Shown: positions 7,521 to 15,180 of the stretch, one piece after another
Layout: the number at the start of each line of letters is the position of its first letter
Numbering within the stretch: the first letter of the stretch is position 1
Source of the DNA: CAZXVW01 sp964644025
GTDB taxonomy: Bacteria > Acidobacteriota > Terriglobia > Bryobacterales > Bryobacteraceae
Length of the DNA: 17,682 bases
NCBI GenBank assembly: GCA_964644025.1
Contig: CAZXVW010000075.1
Coordinates: forward strand, 1 to 17,682
Direction: 5' to 3'
Made by a program: the position numbers and the translations under genes
Notes under the pieces: generated by a model
Seen by the model: only the letters and a program-made list of their open reading frames with translations
Told to the model about the DNA's origin: nothing
The model's database searches: none

Positions 7521-7580
7521 GGGGAGCCTCCGGCGCACGGCCGCGGCCGCCGGAGTGGAAGTAGGCGCGGCGAGGCGGTA

Positions 7581-7596
7581 CAACTACAAGTAGTTG
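7581..7596. repeat. Perfect inverted repeat upstream of the first VWFA-like gene
   Basis: CAACTACAAGTAGTTG has 6-bp arms (CAACTA/TAGTTG) around CAAG. It stands out as an AT-richer island in the 133-base gap between the propeller gene and the VWFA-like gene, 39 bases before the latter's ATG. It could be a dimeric repressor site or a leader hairpin. I assign no regulator family. Confidence 0.35.
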
Positions 7597-7619
7597 CGCC
7601 GATGGCGGCGCTTTCGTGC

Positions 7620-7626
7620 GAGGAGG
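7620..7626 (+). promoter_or_regulatory. Ribosome binding site fixing the VWFA-like start
   Basis: GAGGAGG, eight bases before the ATG at 7635. It selects this ATG over the in-frame upstream codon at 7602. Confidence 0.8.
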
Positions 7627-7634
7627 ACGCGAAG

Positions 7635-8435
7635 ATGCCACGAATGCGAATGCTGGCGCTCATGCTGGCGCTGACGCTGCCCGCCGCCGGCGCTACCAAG
7701 CTTCTGGTGACGGTCGTCGACCGGAAGACCGGGTCGCCGGTGACAACGCTCAAGGCCGGCGACTTCACTGTTACCGCGGACAAGATCAGCCGCCGCGTCG
7801 AGGCCTGCGAGTTTACCACGGGCCGGATCGACGTGGTGCTCCTGCTGGAGTCGAGCCTGATCGGTCAATCGGTCAGTTCGTTGGCCCCGGCGTTGATCCA
7901 TGAGCTGGGTGAAAACGAGCAGATGGCGATCGTGGCCTACGACTCGGCGGCGGACCTGGTGCAAGACTTCACTTCGAGCAAGGAATTGCTTCGCCGGGCG
8001 CTCACCCGGATCAAGTTCGGCAACAGCCCCCGGCTGCTGGACGCGCTCTACGCCACGGCCGACGAAGGATTCGAGGGGGCCGCGTTTCGCCGGGTGATCG
8101 TACTGCTGACGACCGGGGTGGACGGTCCCAGCCGGGTTTCCGAACGGGACGTGGTGGCCGTGGCCCGCCGCAACGGGGTTTCGATCTACCCGGTTTACCT
8201 GATGGGCTACAACCGGTCGCTGCTGGAAAGGCTCGCCCGGCGAACCGGGGGGGCGCCGTTCAACCTGCGGAACGTCGCCCGGGATGTCGAGGGATCTCCG
8301 GCCCGGCGCATCTTCCAGGTGATGCGGGGCCATTACACGCTGACGCTCACCGGGAACCTGTCCCTGGGCGAGAACACAAAGATTACGGTGAGAGGGAACA
8401 AGAAGCTGTTCGCCTCGTACCTGGAGCTGAATTAA
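7635..8435 (+). CDS. VWFA-like exported protein, degenerate MIDAS
   Basis: A 266-residue protein with a signal peptide (MPRMRMLALMLALTLPAAGA, cleavage near residue 20). The layout fits the 'VWFA-related acidobacterial domain' group: a short beta region with VDRKTGSPVTTLKAGDF (28-44), a von Willebrand A fold starting at IDVVLLLESSL (65-75), a strand VIVLLTTGVDGPS (154-166), and a C-terminal beta segment with HYTLTLTG (233-240). In active VWA domains the first strand ends in DxSxS, which binds a metal ion. Here the position reads ESSLI, so Asp is replaced by Glu and the second Ser is lost; metal binding is doubtful. It is short for the group (often 300-400). It is convergent with the coiled-coil gene. 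Binding partner unknown. Confidence 0.8.
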   Translation: MPRMRMLALMLALTLPAAGATKLLVTVVDRKTGSPVTTLKAGDFTVTADKISRRVEACEFTTGRIDVVLLLESSLIGQSVSSLAPALIHELGENEQMAIVAYDSAADLVQDFTSSKELLRRALTRIKFGNSPRLLDALYATADEGFEGAAFRRVIVLLTTGVDGPSRVSERDVVAVARRNGVSIYPVYLMGYNRSLLERLARRTGGAPFNLRNVARDVEGSPARRIFQVMRGHYTLTLTGNLSLGENTKITVRGNKKLFASYLELN

Positions 8436-8444
8436 CCGGCTTCT

Positions 8445-8466
8445 CCGCGCTTGCCGGGGCGCGGAT
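8445..8466. terminator. Hairpin between convergent genes (weak bidirectional terminator)
   Basis: TCCGCGC (8445-8451) pairs with GCGCGGA (8460-8466) across an 8-base loop, inside the 54-base gap between the convergent VWFA-like and coiled-coil genes. The + side is followed only by TTGT, so termination is uncertain. Confidence 0.35.
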
Positions 8467-8489
8467 TGTCCGGAATGGAATGCAGCCTG

Positions 8490-9398
8490 TTACGTGCCGG
8501 CCTTCTTCGCGGTGGTGGTCGCTGGCGTGTCGCCCTTGCGAGGGATTTTCACCTTTGGCGTCGCCAGGTAGCCGACGATGCGGTTCTTCTCGACCTTGTT
8601 GACGACGATCTCGTAGGGCTGCCGCGCCGTAGAGACGTAGAACTGCAACGGTTCGTTAATGGTGCGGTACTTCTTCTCGACCGTCTTGTCGTCGGCGGTT
8701 ACTTCCAGGCTGAAGCGTCCTTTCTGGCGTTCGGTGTGCTTGAGTTTCAAGGCGATGTCGCCGACGCGAACGGGCCGCTTCGTCTTCCGGATATCGAACT
8801 CGTAATAGTTGCGATCCCCGAGGGCCTTCAGCGCCGCCAGCTCCTTTGCGTTAGTGGCGATCAGCCCGCTCTGAACGCCAAGATCGCCGGTGACCTTTCG
8901 CAGTGCGGAGATGGTCTTGTCGAGTTCGGACTTGGTCTTGGATACCGAAGTCTTGACCTCGCCGATGGTGCTCTTGTTGGCGTCAGTCGCCTTGGCCACC
9001 TGCTGCAGCTCCTGCTTGACGGCCTGGTGTTCCTGGGCCTGGCGCCGTTGCTCGGCTTCGAGCTTGCGGGCCAGTTCCTCGACCCGCTTGGTGGCTTCGG
9101 CCTTCGCCTGGCCGGCGGCCATGGCGGCCTGGCGGCGCGCGGCCGCCAGCTCCTCACGGAGGGTTTCCAGCCGCTGCTGCTGCGTCTGGCTGGTTACCGT
9201 CGAAGCCTCGCGCAGATCCGAGATCTCGCTCAGCAGCGAATCCTGCATGGTCGCCACTTCCGTGCGCATTTGATCGATCTGGAGGAACAGATAAATGTTG
9301 GCGGCAGCCAGCGCAATGACGATCCCAAACAGGATCGGGATCTTGAATCCCGGGCCGCTGGGGGGCGGGATGTAGTGAAGGTCGTTAGCGTCGCTCAA
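8490..9398 (-). CDS. Membrane-anchored coiled-coil protein of unknown function
   Basis: A 302-residue protein I cannot assign to a named family. A short polar N-terminus (1-19) is followed by one membrane helix (about 20-40), then a long Glu/Lys/Gln/Ala-rich coiled coil (about 43-190), a compact beta-rich domain (about 195-282, with NYYEFDIRKTKRPVRVGDIA) and a Lys/Thr-rich tail. Predicted topology is inside-to-outside, with the coiled coil in the periplasm. The start is a TTG at 9398: GAGGAGG at 9404-9410 lies five bases upstream, and no nearer ATG fits. It lies on the same strand as, and 129 bases after, the second VWFA-related gene and convergent with the first. A role as a periplasmic spacer or scaffold is inference. 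Confidence 0.85.
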   Translation of the reverse strand: MSDANDLHYIPPPSGPGFKIPILFGIVIALAAANIYLFLQIDQMRTEVATMQDSLLSEISDLREASTVTSQTQQQRLETLREELAAARRQAAMAAGQAKAEATKRVEELARKLEAEQRRQAQEHQAVKQELQQVAKATDANKSTIGEVKTSVSKTKSELDKTISALRKVTGDLGVQSGLIATNAKELAALKALGDRNYYEFDIRKTKRPVRVGDIALKLKHTERQKGRFSLEVTADDKTVEKKYRTINEPLQFYVSTARQPYEIVVNKVEKNRIVGYLATPKVKIPRKGDTPATTTAKKAGT

Positions 9399-9403
9399 AG
9401 GTG

Positions 9404-9410
9404 CCTCCTC
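9404..9410 (-). promoter_or_regulatory. Ribosome binding site supporting a TTG start
   Basis: On the minus strand GAGGAGG lies five bases before TTG (9398-9396). A small inverted repeat, GTGTG/CACAC (9411-9424), abuts it and could affect access of ribosomes. Confidence 0.7.
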
Positions 9411-9437
9411 GTGTGGTTACACACTAACCTTATAATC

Positions 9438-9446
9438 AGTGTAGCA
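9438..9446 (-). promoter_or_regulatory. Extended -10 promoter of the coiled-coil gene
   Basis: Read on the minus strand, TGCTACACT (TGN + TACACT). Predicted transcription start is near 9431, leaving a leader of about 33 bases that holds the GAGGAGG site, unlike the near-leaderless genes. An overlapping TATAAG just downstream is an alternative -10. Confidence 0.45.
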
Positions 9447-9479
9447 TCCGTTTCTTTCTCCATCAGACGGAGGGGCCGC

Positions 9480-9506
9480 CCGGCCGGTTTCATATTAAGC
9501 GGCCGG
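9480..9506 (-). terminator. Stem-loop after the second VWFA-related gene (candidate)
   Basis: CCGGCCG (9480-9486) and CGGCCGG (9500-9506) form a 7-bp GC stem around an AT-rich 13-base loop, 21 bases beyond the stop on the minus strand. A smaller alternative stem (GCCGG/CCGGC, 9502-9516) overlaps. There is no T-tract. Confidence 0.3.
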
Positions 9507-9527
9507 TTCAGCCGGCGGCGTGCCCGC

Positions 9528-10592
9528 TCATTGGCTATCCGTGTACTTGGCGGCCATCCAGTAGCCGGGCCGGGTGCGCACCACCAAGTTCGGCCGGTTC
9601 ACCTCGACCCGGATCTTGTGATAGCCCCCCTCCTCCAGGTTGTTGGGCGAGTACGTGAGAATGTACTGGCTGTGCAGCTCCTCGCCCAGATCCGCGATGG
9701 CCCGCTCCAGGCTTTTCAGGCCAATGAAGGAATATTCGTGGCCCCCGGTATACCGGGTAAAGACCTCAGCCTGGTTGGGGATGAAGATAGCCTTCACCTG
9801 GGTGAAGATCTCGGTGATCACCGGCACGAAATCGAATGACTGGTCGCCCCGAAGCTGGTTCACCATTTGCGGCGTCTGTGGACCCACGCCCGGCAGCGGC
9901 CGCGATGCCACAGGGAACGGGTTCGGGCGCGGCGGCGGCGAGGAGCGCGTGAACTTCGCCACCGCCCGGTTGATGTTGATCGTGTAGATGATGACGTTGT
10001 TGAACTCGGCCTGGACGAGCGCGTCCCTCATCTTGCCTTCGCTGCCCCGGTCGCGGGTCTCGGAGATCAGGACCAGGATCCGCCGGTGGTCTTTCGGGCG
10101 CTTGCGCAGCAGGTTGATCGAATAGAAAACGGCGTCGATCATCCGGCTGGTCGAGCTGCCGGCCATCAGCTTCTCCAGCGCTGCGGTGAATTTGCTCCCG
10201 TCGTTCGTGAAGTCCTGGATCGTCTTCAGGCGGTGGTCGAAGGCTACCAGGGCGGCCTCTCCTTGCTCGCCGATCACCAGGGTCGCGAGCATGTTGCCGA
10301 TCTTCTTGATCTTCGGCAGCATGTTTTCCACCTCGGCGTTGCGCTGAATCGCCACCACCATCGAAACCGGGCTGTAAGTAAGATTCAGGCGAATGTCCTG
10401 CAATTTTTCATTGTCGTAGAGCCGGAAGTCGCGGGCTTCCAGGCCGTTGACATAGCTGCCGCTGGCGGTTGTAACAGTGACCGGCACGACCACCTCGCTC
10501 ACCGTGGTCCGGAAGGTGCGCTCGGGCAGTTCCTGCTGGGCCATCAGGAGGAGGCCGGAAAACAAGACAGGGATGATTCGGGCGGCAAACAT
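9528..10592 (-). CDS. VWFA-related acidobacterial domain protein, MIDAS absent
   Basis: A 354-residue exported protein of the VWFA-related group common in Acidobacteriota. After a signal peptide (1-19) come a beta segment with the family pattern VVVPVTVT...GLEARDFRLYDNEKLQDI (34-67), the VWA fold (from about 75), a strand ILVLISETRDRGSE (172-185), a Pro-rich loop (218-242) and the family C-terminus, YILTYSPNN (310-318) and VNRPNLVVRTRPGYW (331-345). The metal site expected as DxSxS reads QRNAE at 83-87, so the ion site appears lost. I start at the ATG at 10592, which gives a compact signal peptide. A GTG at 10619 is possible but sits directly against its AGGA. Function in the family is not established; surface binding is likely. 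Confidence 0.88.
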   Translation of the reverse strand: MFAARIIPVLFSGLLLMAQQELPERTFRTTVSEVVVPVTVTTASGSYVNGLEARDFRLYDNEKLQDIRLNLTYSPVSMVVAIQRNAEVENMLPKIKKIGNMLATLVIGEQGEAALVAFDHRLKTIQDFTNDGSKFTAALEKLMAGSSTSRMIDAVFYSINLLRKRPKDHRRILVLISETRDRGSEGKMRDALVQAEFNNVIIYTININRAVAKFTRSSPPPRPNPFPVASRPLPGVGPQTPQMVNQLRGDQSFDFVPVITEIFTQVKAIFIPNQAEVFTRYTGGHEYSFIGLKSLERAIADLGEELHSQYILTYSPNNLEEGGYHKIRVEVNRPNLVVRTRPGYWMAAKYTDSQ

Positions 10593-10637
10593 GGCGCTGA
10601 TTTCTTGGACGTTCCGCACTCCTGCGCGGATGCAGAA

Positions 10638-10643
10638 CTATAA
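10638..10643 (-). promoter_or_regulatory. Possible -10 element of the second VWFA-related gene
   Basis: TATAGT on the minus strand in an AT-rich patch between the rhamnosidase tail and this gene. No matching -35 is seen. It lies 45 bases from the chosen ATG. Confidence 0.3.
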
Positions 10644-10693
10644 CCACCATATCATTAACTTGGGTGGAAACCCTCCGGAAACCGGGCCACGGC

Positions 10694-13543
10694 TTACGGG
10701 TTGTCCCCTGGCCCGGAGCCGTGCTGGAGGCGGAACACATAGCTTCCTGAGCCGATGCTGAAGTTGATCCGCCCCTTCTGGCGCACTGCGCCGGAAAAGC
10801 CGGCCGTGCCCGGCCGGAAGGAACCTTCTTTCCAGACGAGACTGTCCCCCTCAGTGATGACCATGTCGCGGTCCGCGGTTGCCGGGAGGCTTACGACGCC
10901 AACGGTGTTGGCCGGCAGCGTCACCCGTAGTTGGAAGCCGTCAGGCGCACGATTCCACCGGGAGACGACCTCGCCGTGCACGGTCCGGAGCTTGGCCGAG
11001 GCCGAAGCCAAACCTTCCGGCAAGAAGGGCTGGATCCGGACACGCTGGTAGCCGGCATCTGTCGCCGGTCGGGTCGGCGCCTGGATTCCGGCTAACTCGT
11101 TGAACAGAAACTCGTCGATAGGCCCCAGCATGGCGTGGTTCTGGTCGCCGGTGGCGGACCAGTTCTGCCACAGGGTGGTGGCGCCGTGCCGGATCCACCA
11201 ACCCCAGCCCGGGTACGTGGTCTGGGTGGCCACCCGGTAAAGCAGTGCCTGCTGTCCGTATTTGGGCAAGACTTCAACCAGGGCCTTGGTTCCCAAGATG
11301 CCCGTCATCAGGTGGCCATCGTGTGTGGTGGCGATGTCGGTCACCACCTTGTTGCGTACCGATCGTTCCTGCGAGGCGGGAACCAGGCCGAACTCCAGTG
11401 GCAGCAGGTTCGCGGTCTGAAGGGGAAAATAGCGCTGGCGGGTGGGCGGCGTTTTGTACATTCCCGCCGCAGGGTCGAAGAACTTCCGGTTGAAAGCCCG
11501 GCGGATCTGTTCGGCCAGGCGCGCGTATTCACTGGCGGCCCGTGTCTCGCCCAGCACTTTCGCGATTTCCGAGACCGTCCGCGCCGTGGCGTAGTAATAG
11601 GCGGTGGAGACCAGGGGAGCCAGCTCCGGCGTTTGGCCAAGAGCTAGCTTTTCGCCGTCCGGGGAAACTCCCGGCGCCATGTGATCGGCCCAGATGCCGG
11701 AGGCGATGTAGTGATCCGCCCGCGACGTCAAATGGTCGCACCAGGCCCGGACGCCCGCGAAGTTCTCTTTGAGGATGCGGCGGTCGTCGTAATACCGGTA
11801 GACGTACCAGGTGATGAACGGGTACGCGGCGCCCCAGGCCGGCGTGGTGGGCTTCTTGTTCGTGCGGTAATTGGGCACGGTGGAAGGAAACCCGCCGCCC
11901 CCGGTGATGGCTTGCGCATCTCGGATATCCCGCAGCCACTTCGTCCAGAACCGCGCCATGCGGAAGCAATGGTTCGCGTACTCGGCAAACAGGCCAGCGT
12001 CGCCCGTCCAGCCGTACTTCTCCGAGTGGGGATTGCTCATGGGTACGCCTTGCAGGATGCTCTTCAGCGTCCAAAGGCAAATGTGGTGGATACGGTTGAG
12101 CAGCTCGTTCGAGCAATGGAATTCGCCGGCGGGCTCGACGGCCGAGTGGACGGTGCGTCCTTCCACGCTGATCTCGTTGAGCCCGCCCGGAGGATCGACA
12201 TCCACCTGGATGTAGCGGAAGCCGCTGTAGAAGAACCGCGGTTCGTAAACTTCGACGCCCTTGCCTTTGAGCGTGTAGCGGGTGATGGCGTCACGGAAGT
12301 AATAACCGCCCAGGCCGTGGTGGTTCTTGACGCTGATGGTCAGCTTGCCGGACAGCGGCTCAGGAAACTTCTTGTCGGCTAGTGTCTCCGCGCCCCGCAC
12401 GATGACGCGGGTTCCAGCCTTGCCCCTCATGGTGAGGCGCCACCAGCCGCCAATGTTCTGGCCGAGGTCGTAGACGTAAGTGCCCGGCGCCGGGTGGGTG
12501 CTGCGGACAGGGGTGAGCGTATCGATGACCTTCATTGGCGGAATCAACTGGGAAGTTAGAGCGCCGGGGTAATCCTCGATGGCGGCCGCTCTCCAGCCGG
12601 TGTCGTCGTAGCCGGGCGACGCCCAGCCGGGCTTCTCCAGCCGGGCGTCGTAATCCTCGCCGCCGTAGAAATTGTTGAAGGTGACCGGTCCGGCCGAGAC
12701 CTTCCAGCTTGCATCCGTCACCACGAGTTGCTTTCTGCCGTCCGCGTACTGGATCTCCAACTGCAGGATTCCGCGCGGAGAGGCGACGGGGCCGGGATAG
12801 ATCTTCGCCCGGTTGTAGTACCGGTTCTTATCCTGCAAGCTACTGGCCGCCAGCCCCTCGCCGAGCATCATGCCCGCGGCGTTGGCGCCCTGCCGGAGCA
12901 GGCCGGTCACGTCGTAGGTGGCGTAGAGGACGCGCTTTTCGTACTGGGTGGGCGCCGGGTCCAGGACATGATCGCCGACTTTGCGCCCGTTCAGGTACAG
13001 CTCGTAGTAACCGAGACCGGAGACATAGGCGAAGGCGGAGCGCACGCGGCCGTTGACGCGGAAGGGCTTGCGGAGCAAGGGCGCGCGATCATTCGGATCG
13101 GGGTCGCCGATCCAGCGCGCTTTCCAGTCCGAAGCGCGCAGCAGACCGGTCTGGAAGCGGGCGAGGCGGCTCCACGGCGAAACCCGGCCCGCCTGGTCCC
13201 AGATGCGCACCTTCCAGAAGTACTGAGTGCCGGAAGCCAGCGGCTTGCCCGCGTAAGGCACGTTGACTGAGCGGGCCGACGCCACCTTGCCGGAACGCCA
13301 CTGGTCAGCCTGCTCGCGGGTGAGTTTCTCGGGCGCGGTGGCCACCAGGATTTCGTACGCGGTCTGCCGGATGCCGCGTCCGGCGCTTTCGATCACCCAC
13401 GAGAAGCGAGGCGCCGGAACATCGATCCCCAGCGGCTCAGCCAGGTACTCGCAACGCAGCTCGGCGAGCCGCGATTGCGCACCGCTGCTCCAGCAGGCGA
13501 GCCACCCCAGCCACAGAAAACAGCTAATCCATCCAGGGCGCAT
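10694..13543 (-). CDS. Alpha-L-rhamnosidase, GH78 family, exported
   Basis: A 949-residue enzyme expected to release terminal alpha-L-rhamnose. Domains in order: signal peptide (1-23), N-terminal fibronectin-like domain (about 28-133), jelly-roll Bac_rhamnosid_N region (about 150-340, with LYLNGRKVGDHVLDP), concanavalin-like domain (about 345-455), (alpha/alpha)6 catalytic barrel (about 470-825) and C-terminal beta domain (about 830-940). The barrel has HSEKYGWTGDAG (506-517), matching the acid-bearing motif, with Glu508 and Asp515 kept. Two positions differ: the usual DCP reads SNP (Ser503), and the expected WERW near the base reads WQNW (Gln793). I start at 13543, seven bases after GGAGGT; ATGs at 13546 and 13558 are in frame. 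It is second in an operon, 15 bases after the sulfatase stop. Confidence 0.93.
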   Translation of the reverse strand: MRPGWISCFLWLGWLACWSSGAQSRLAELRCEYLAEPLGIDVPAPRFSWVIESAGRGIRQTAYEILVATAPEKLTREQADQWRSGKVASARSVNVPYAGKPLASGTQYFWKVRIWDQAGRVSPWSRLARFQTGLLRASDWKARWIGDPDPNDRAPLLRKPFRVNGRVRSAFAYVSGLGYYELYLNGRKVGDHVLDPAPTQYEKRVLYATYDVTGLLRQGANAAGMMLGEGLAASSLQDKNRYYNRAKIYPGPVASPRGILQLEIQYADGRKQLVVTDASWKVSAGPVTFNNFYGGEDYDARLEKPGWASPGYDDTGWRAAAIEDYPGALTSQLIPPMKVIDTLTPVRSTHPAPGTYVYDLGQNIGGWWRLTMRGKAGTRVIVRGAETLADKKFPEPLSGKLTISVKNHHGLGGYYFRDAITRYTLKGKGVEVYEPRFFYSGFRYIQVDVDPPGGLNEISVEGRTVHSAVEPAGEFHCSNELLNRIHHICLWTLKSILQGVPMSNPHSEKYGWTGDAGLFAEYANHCFRMARFWTKWLRDIRDAQAITGGGGFPSTVPNYRTNKKPTTPAWGAAYPFITWYVYRYYDDRRILKENFAGVRAWCDHLTSRADHYIASGIWADHMAPGVSPDGEKLALGQTPELAPLVSTAYYYATARTVSEIAKVLGETRAASEYARLAEQIRRAFNRKFFDPAAGMYKTPPTRQRYFPLQTANLLPLEFGLVPASQERSVRNKVVTDIATTHDGHLMTGILGTKALVEVLPKYGQQALLYRVATQTTYPGWGWWIRHGATTLWQNWSATGDQNHAMLGPIDEFLFNELAGIQAPTRPATDAGYQRVRIQPFLPEGLASASAKLRTVHGEVVSRWNRAPDGFQLRVTLPANTVGVVSLPATADRDMVITEGDSLVWKEGSFRPGTAGFSGAVRQKGRINFSIGSGSYVFRLQHGSGPGDNP

Positions 13544-13550
13544 CATTGGG

Positions 13551-13556
13551 ACCTCC
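13551..13556 (-). promoter_or_regulatory. Ribosome binding site deciding the rhamnosidase start
   Basis: GGAGGT on the minus strand, directly after the sulfatase TGA. It overlaps the first possible ATG (13558), ruling that start out, and sits four and seven bases from the ATGs at 13546 and 13543. Confidence 0.75.
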
Positions 13557-13558
13557 AT

Positions 13559-15130
13559 TCACTCCCGGGGCAGCTCCGGCGGTTCGCAGAACCAAACGAG
13601 GGCCTCCTCCAGCGACAGTTGCGGCGGCAACTCCTTCGCCCTGGGGTGAGTGGCCAGGAACCGCTCGAGCATCTTCAGTTGCAAGGTTTTGATCACGCCA
13701 GAGTACTGGGGGGAGCCGGCCAGGTTGTGGAACTCGTGCGGGTCGCGCTGTTCATCATAGAGGCGGTGAGTGATGCCCGGGGGGCCGAAGCCGGTGGCAT
13801 AGTGCATTTCCAGGTCGTGCTCGCCGGTGGTGAAGATGTACTTGTATTGCGCGGTCCGGATCATCGCCTTGTTGTCGGGCAGGAACTCGCTGAAGACGTA
13901 GCTCCGGTGAGTTTTGGTTTTCCCTTCAAGCACCGGGAGCAAGCTCTTGCCCTGCTGGCCCGGCATGGGATCGACGCCGAGCACGTCCAGAATCGTGGGC
14001 GCCAGGTCAATGAACTCCGTCATGGCGTCGGTCACCATGGGCTTCAGCCCGGGAGCGCGGACCAGCAGCGGGGCGCGGATGGCCTCTTCCCACATGGTGT
14101 GTTTCTCGAAGCGGCCGTGATGGCCGAGCTGGTAGCCGTGGTCGCCGACGTAGATCACCAGGGTGTTGCCGTCGAGGCCGAGCCGTTTGAGCGCGTCCAA
14201 GGCCAGTCCGATGTTCTTGTCCATGTATTCCACCGCGGTGTAATAAGCGGCCACGATCCCCCGCCTGTCCTCTTCAGTAAGGTTTCGGAACTCGGCCGGG
14301 ATCCAGCGCCCGTCTTCAGCGCTGACCGGGGGGAGGGGCATCTCGTTGGGGTCGTACTTGCCGGCGTACTCCACCGGGAAATTGAACGGTGAGTGAGGTT
14401 CATAAAAACTGAGCCAGAGACAGAACGGACGATCCTTGTTCTCTTCCAGGAATTCGATGGCCCGGTGCACGAAGTAGGTTCCCTCGCTGTCGGCGTCATA
14501 CAAGGCGGAAGGGCGGACATCGGCGTTGAGCCAGATCCGCGCGGGGTCCCGGAAAGGACGCCACGTTGGCCGCACCAGGACCGAGGACGGGGGACGCCGC
14601 GGCGGGTGGCTTTTCTGGTACTGGCGGAATTCCCGGCGGTCCACGCGGTAATCGAAGCCGTGCTTGAGGTTGCTGTTGAAGTGCATCTTGCCCACCGCTC
14701 CGGTGGCGTAGCCGAACTTCTTGAGGTGCTCGGCGATGGTGAGCTGGCGGGGTGATAGAGGTGTGCGGAGCAGCGTGACGCCGGCAGCGTGGGGCAGCTT
14801 GCCGGTGATGATCGACTGCCGGGAAGGACTGCACACCGGCGAGTTCACGTAGGCTCGCTCGAAGCGCGCTCCCTGCGCGGCCAGCCGGTCGAGGTTCGGC
14901 GTGCGGATGATCTTGTTGCCGTAAGCTCCCATCACGTACGGAGCGTGATCATCGGCCATGAGGAACAACACGTTCCGGGCGTGGATGCGGGCGCCGCCGG
15001 CCGGCTCGGCGGACACGGCCGCCAGCGGCAGGGCCAGCAGCGGCACAAGAGCGGAAATCACCGCGGGCAAGCTCCAGACGAGCCCGGGCTGCGGTCTCAA
15101 TGCCTGGCGGGGAATGCGGCAGGTTGGCAT
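13559..15130 (-). CDS. Type I sulfatase (FGly-dependent), exported
   Basis: A 523-residue arylsulfatase-type enzyme that hydrolyses a sulfate ester, probably on a glycan. A signal region with a basic start and hydrophobic core (about 17-41) is followed by the sulfatase fold. Metal ligands Asp60-Asp61 lie in MADDHAP. The signature CSPSR (100-104) carries Cys100, which a formylglycine-generating enzyme must convert to the catalytic residue. Other active-site positions are present: GKMH (147-150), EPHSPF (244-249), GDHG (329-332) and FEKHTMWEEA (341-350). No key residue is missing. AGGAGGT five bases upstream fixes the ATG at 15130; the frame stays open to 15187 but that extension lacks a ribosome site. 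It heads an operon with the rhamnosidase. The exact sulfated substrate cannot be read from sequence. Confidence 0.94.
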   Translation of the reverse strand: MPTCRIPRQALRPQPGLVWSLPAVISALVPLLALPLAAVSAEPAGGARIHARNVLFLMADDHAPYVMGAYGNKIIRTPNLDRLAAQGARFERAYVNSPVCSPSRQSIITGKLPHAAGVTLLRTPLSPRQLTIAEHLKKFGYATGAVGKMHFNSNLKHGFDYRVDRREFRQYQKSHPPRRPPSSVLVRPTWRPFRDPARIWLNADVRPSALYDADSEGTYFVHRAIEFLEENKDRPFCLWLSFYEPHSPFNFPVEYAGKYDPNEMPLPPVSAEDGRWIPAEFRNLTEEDRRGIVAAYYTAVEYMDKNIGLALDALKRLGLDGNTLVIYVGDHGYQLGHHGRFEKHTMWEEAIRAPLLVRAPGLKPMVTDAMTEFIDLAPTILDVLGVDPMPGQQGKSLLPVLEGKTKTHRSYVFSEFLPDNKAMIRTAQYKYIFTTGEHDLEMHYATGFGPPGITHRLYDEQRDPHEFHNLAGSPQYSGVIKTLQLKMLERFLATHPRAKELPPQLSLEEALVWFCEPPELPRE

Positions 15131-15135
15131 CGGGT

Positions 15136-15142
15136 ACCTCCT
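15136..15142 (-). promoter_or_regulatory. Ribosome binding site fixing the sulfatase start
   Basis: AGGAGGT on the minus strand, five bases before the ATG at 15130. Confidence 0.8.
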
Positions 15143-15180
15143 CTTCTTTGACAGGCGGCGTGAAGTGCACCACGCCCGGC

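Noticed and set aside
8451..9839. Plus-strand frame of over 450 codons opposite the coiled-coil gene
   Set aside because: It runs across two genes and their intergenic region; the Leu-rich translation mirrors the reversed coiled-coil codons.
10593..10619. GTG start at 10619 for the second VWFA-related protein
   Set aside because: AGGA abuts the GTG with no spacing, and the ATG at 10592 gives a more compact signal peptide; it cannot be fully excluded.
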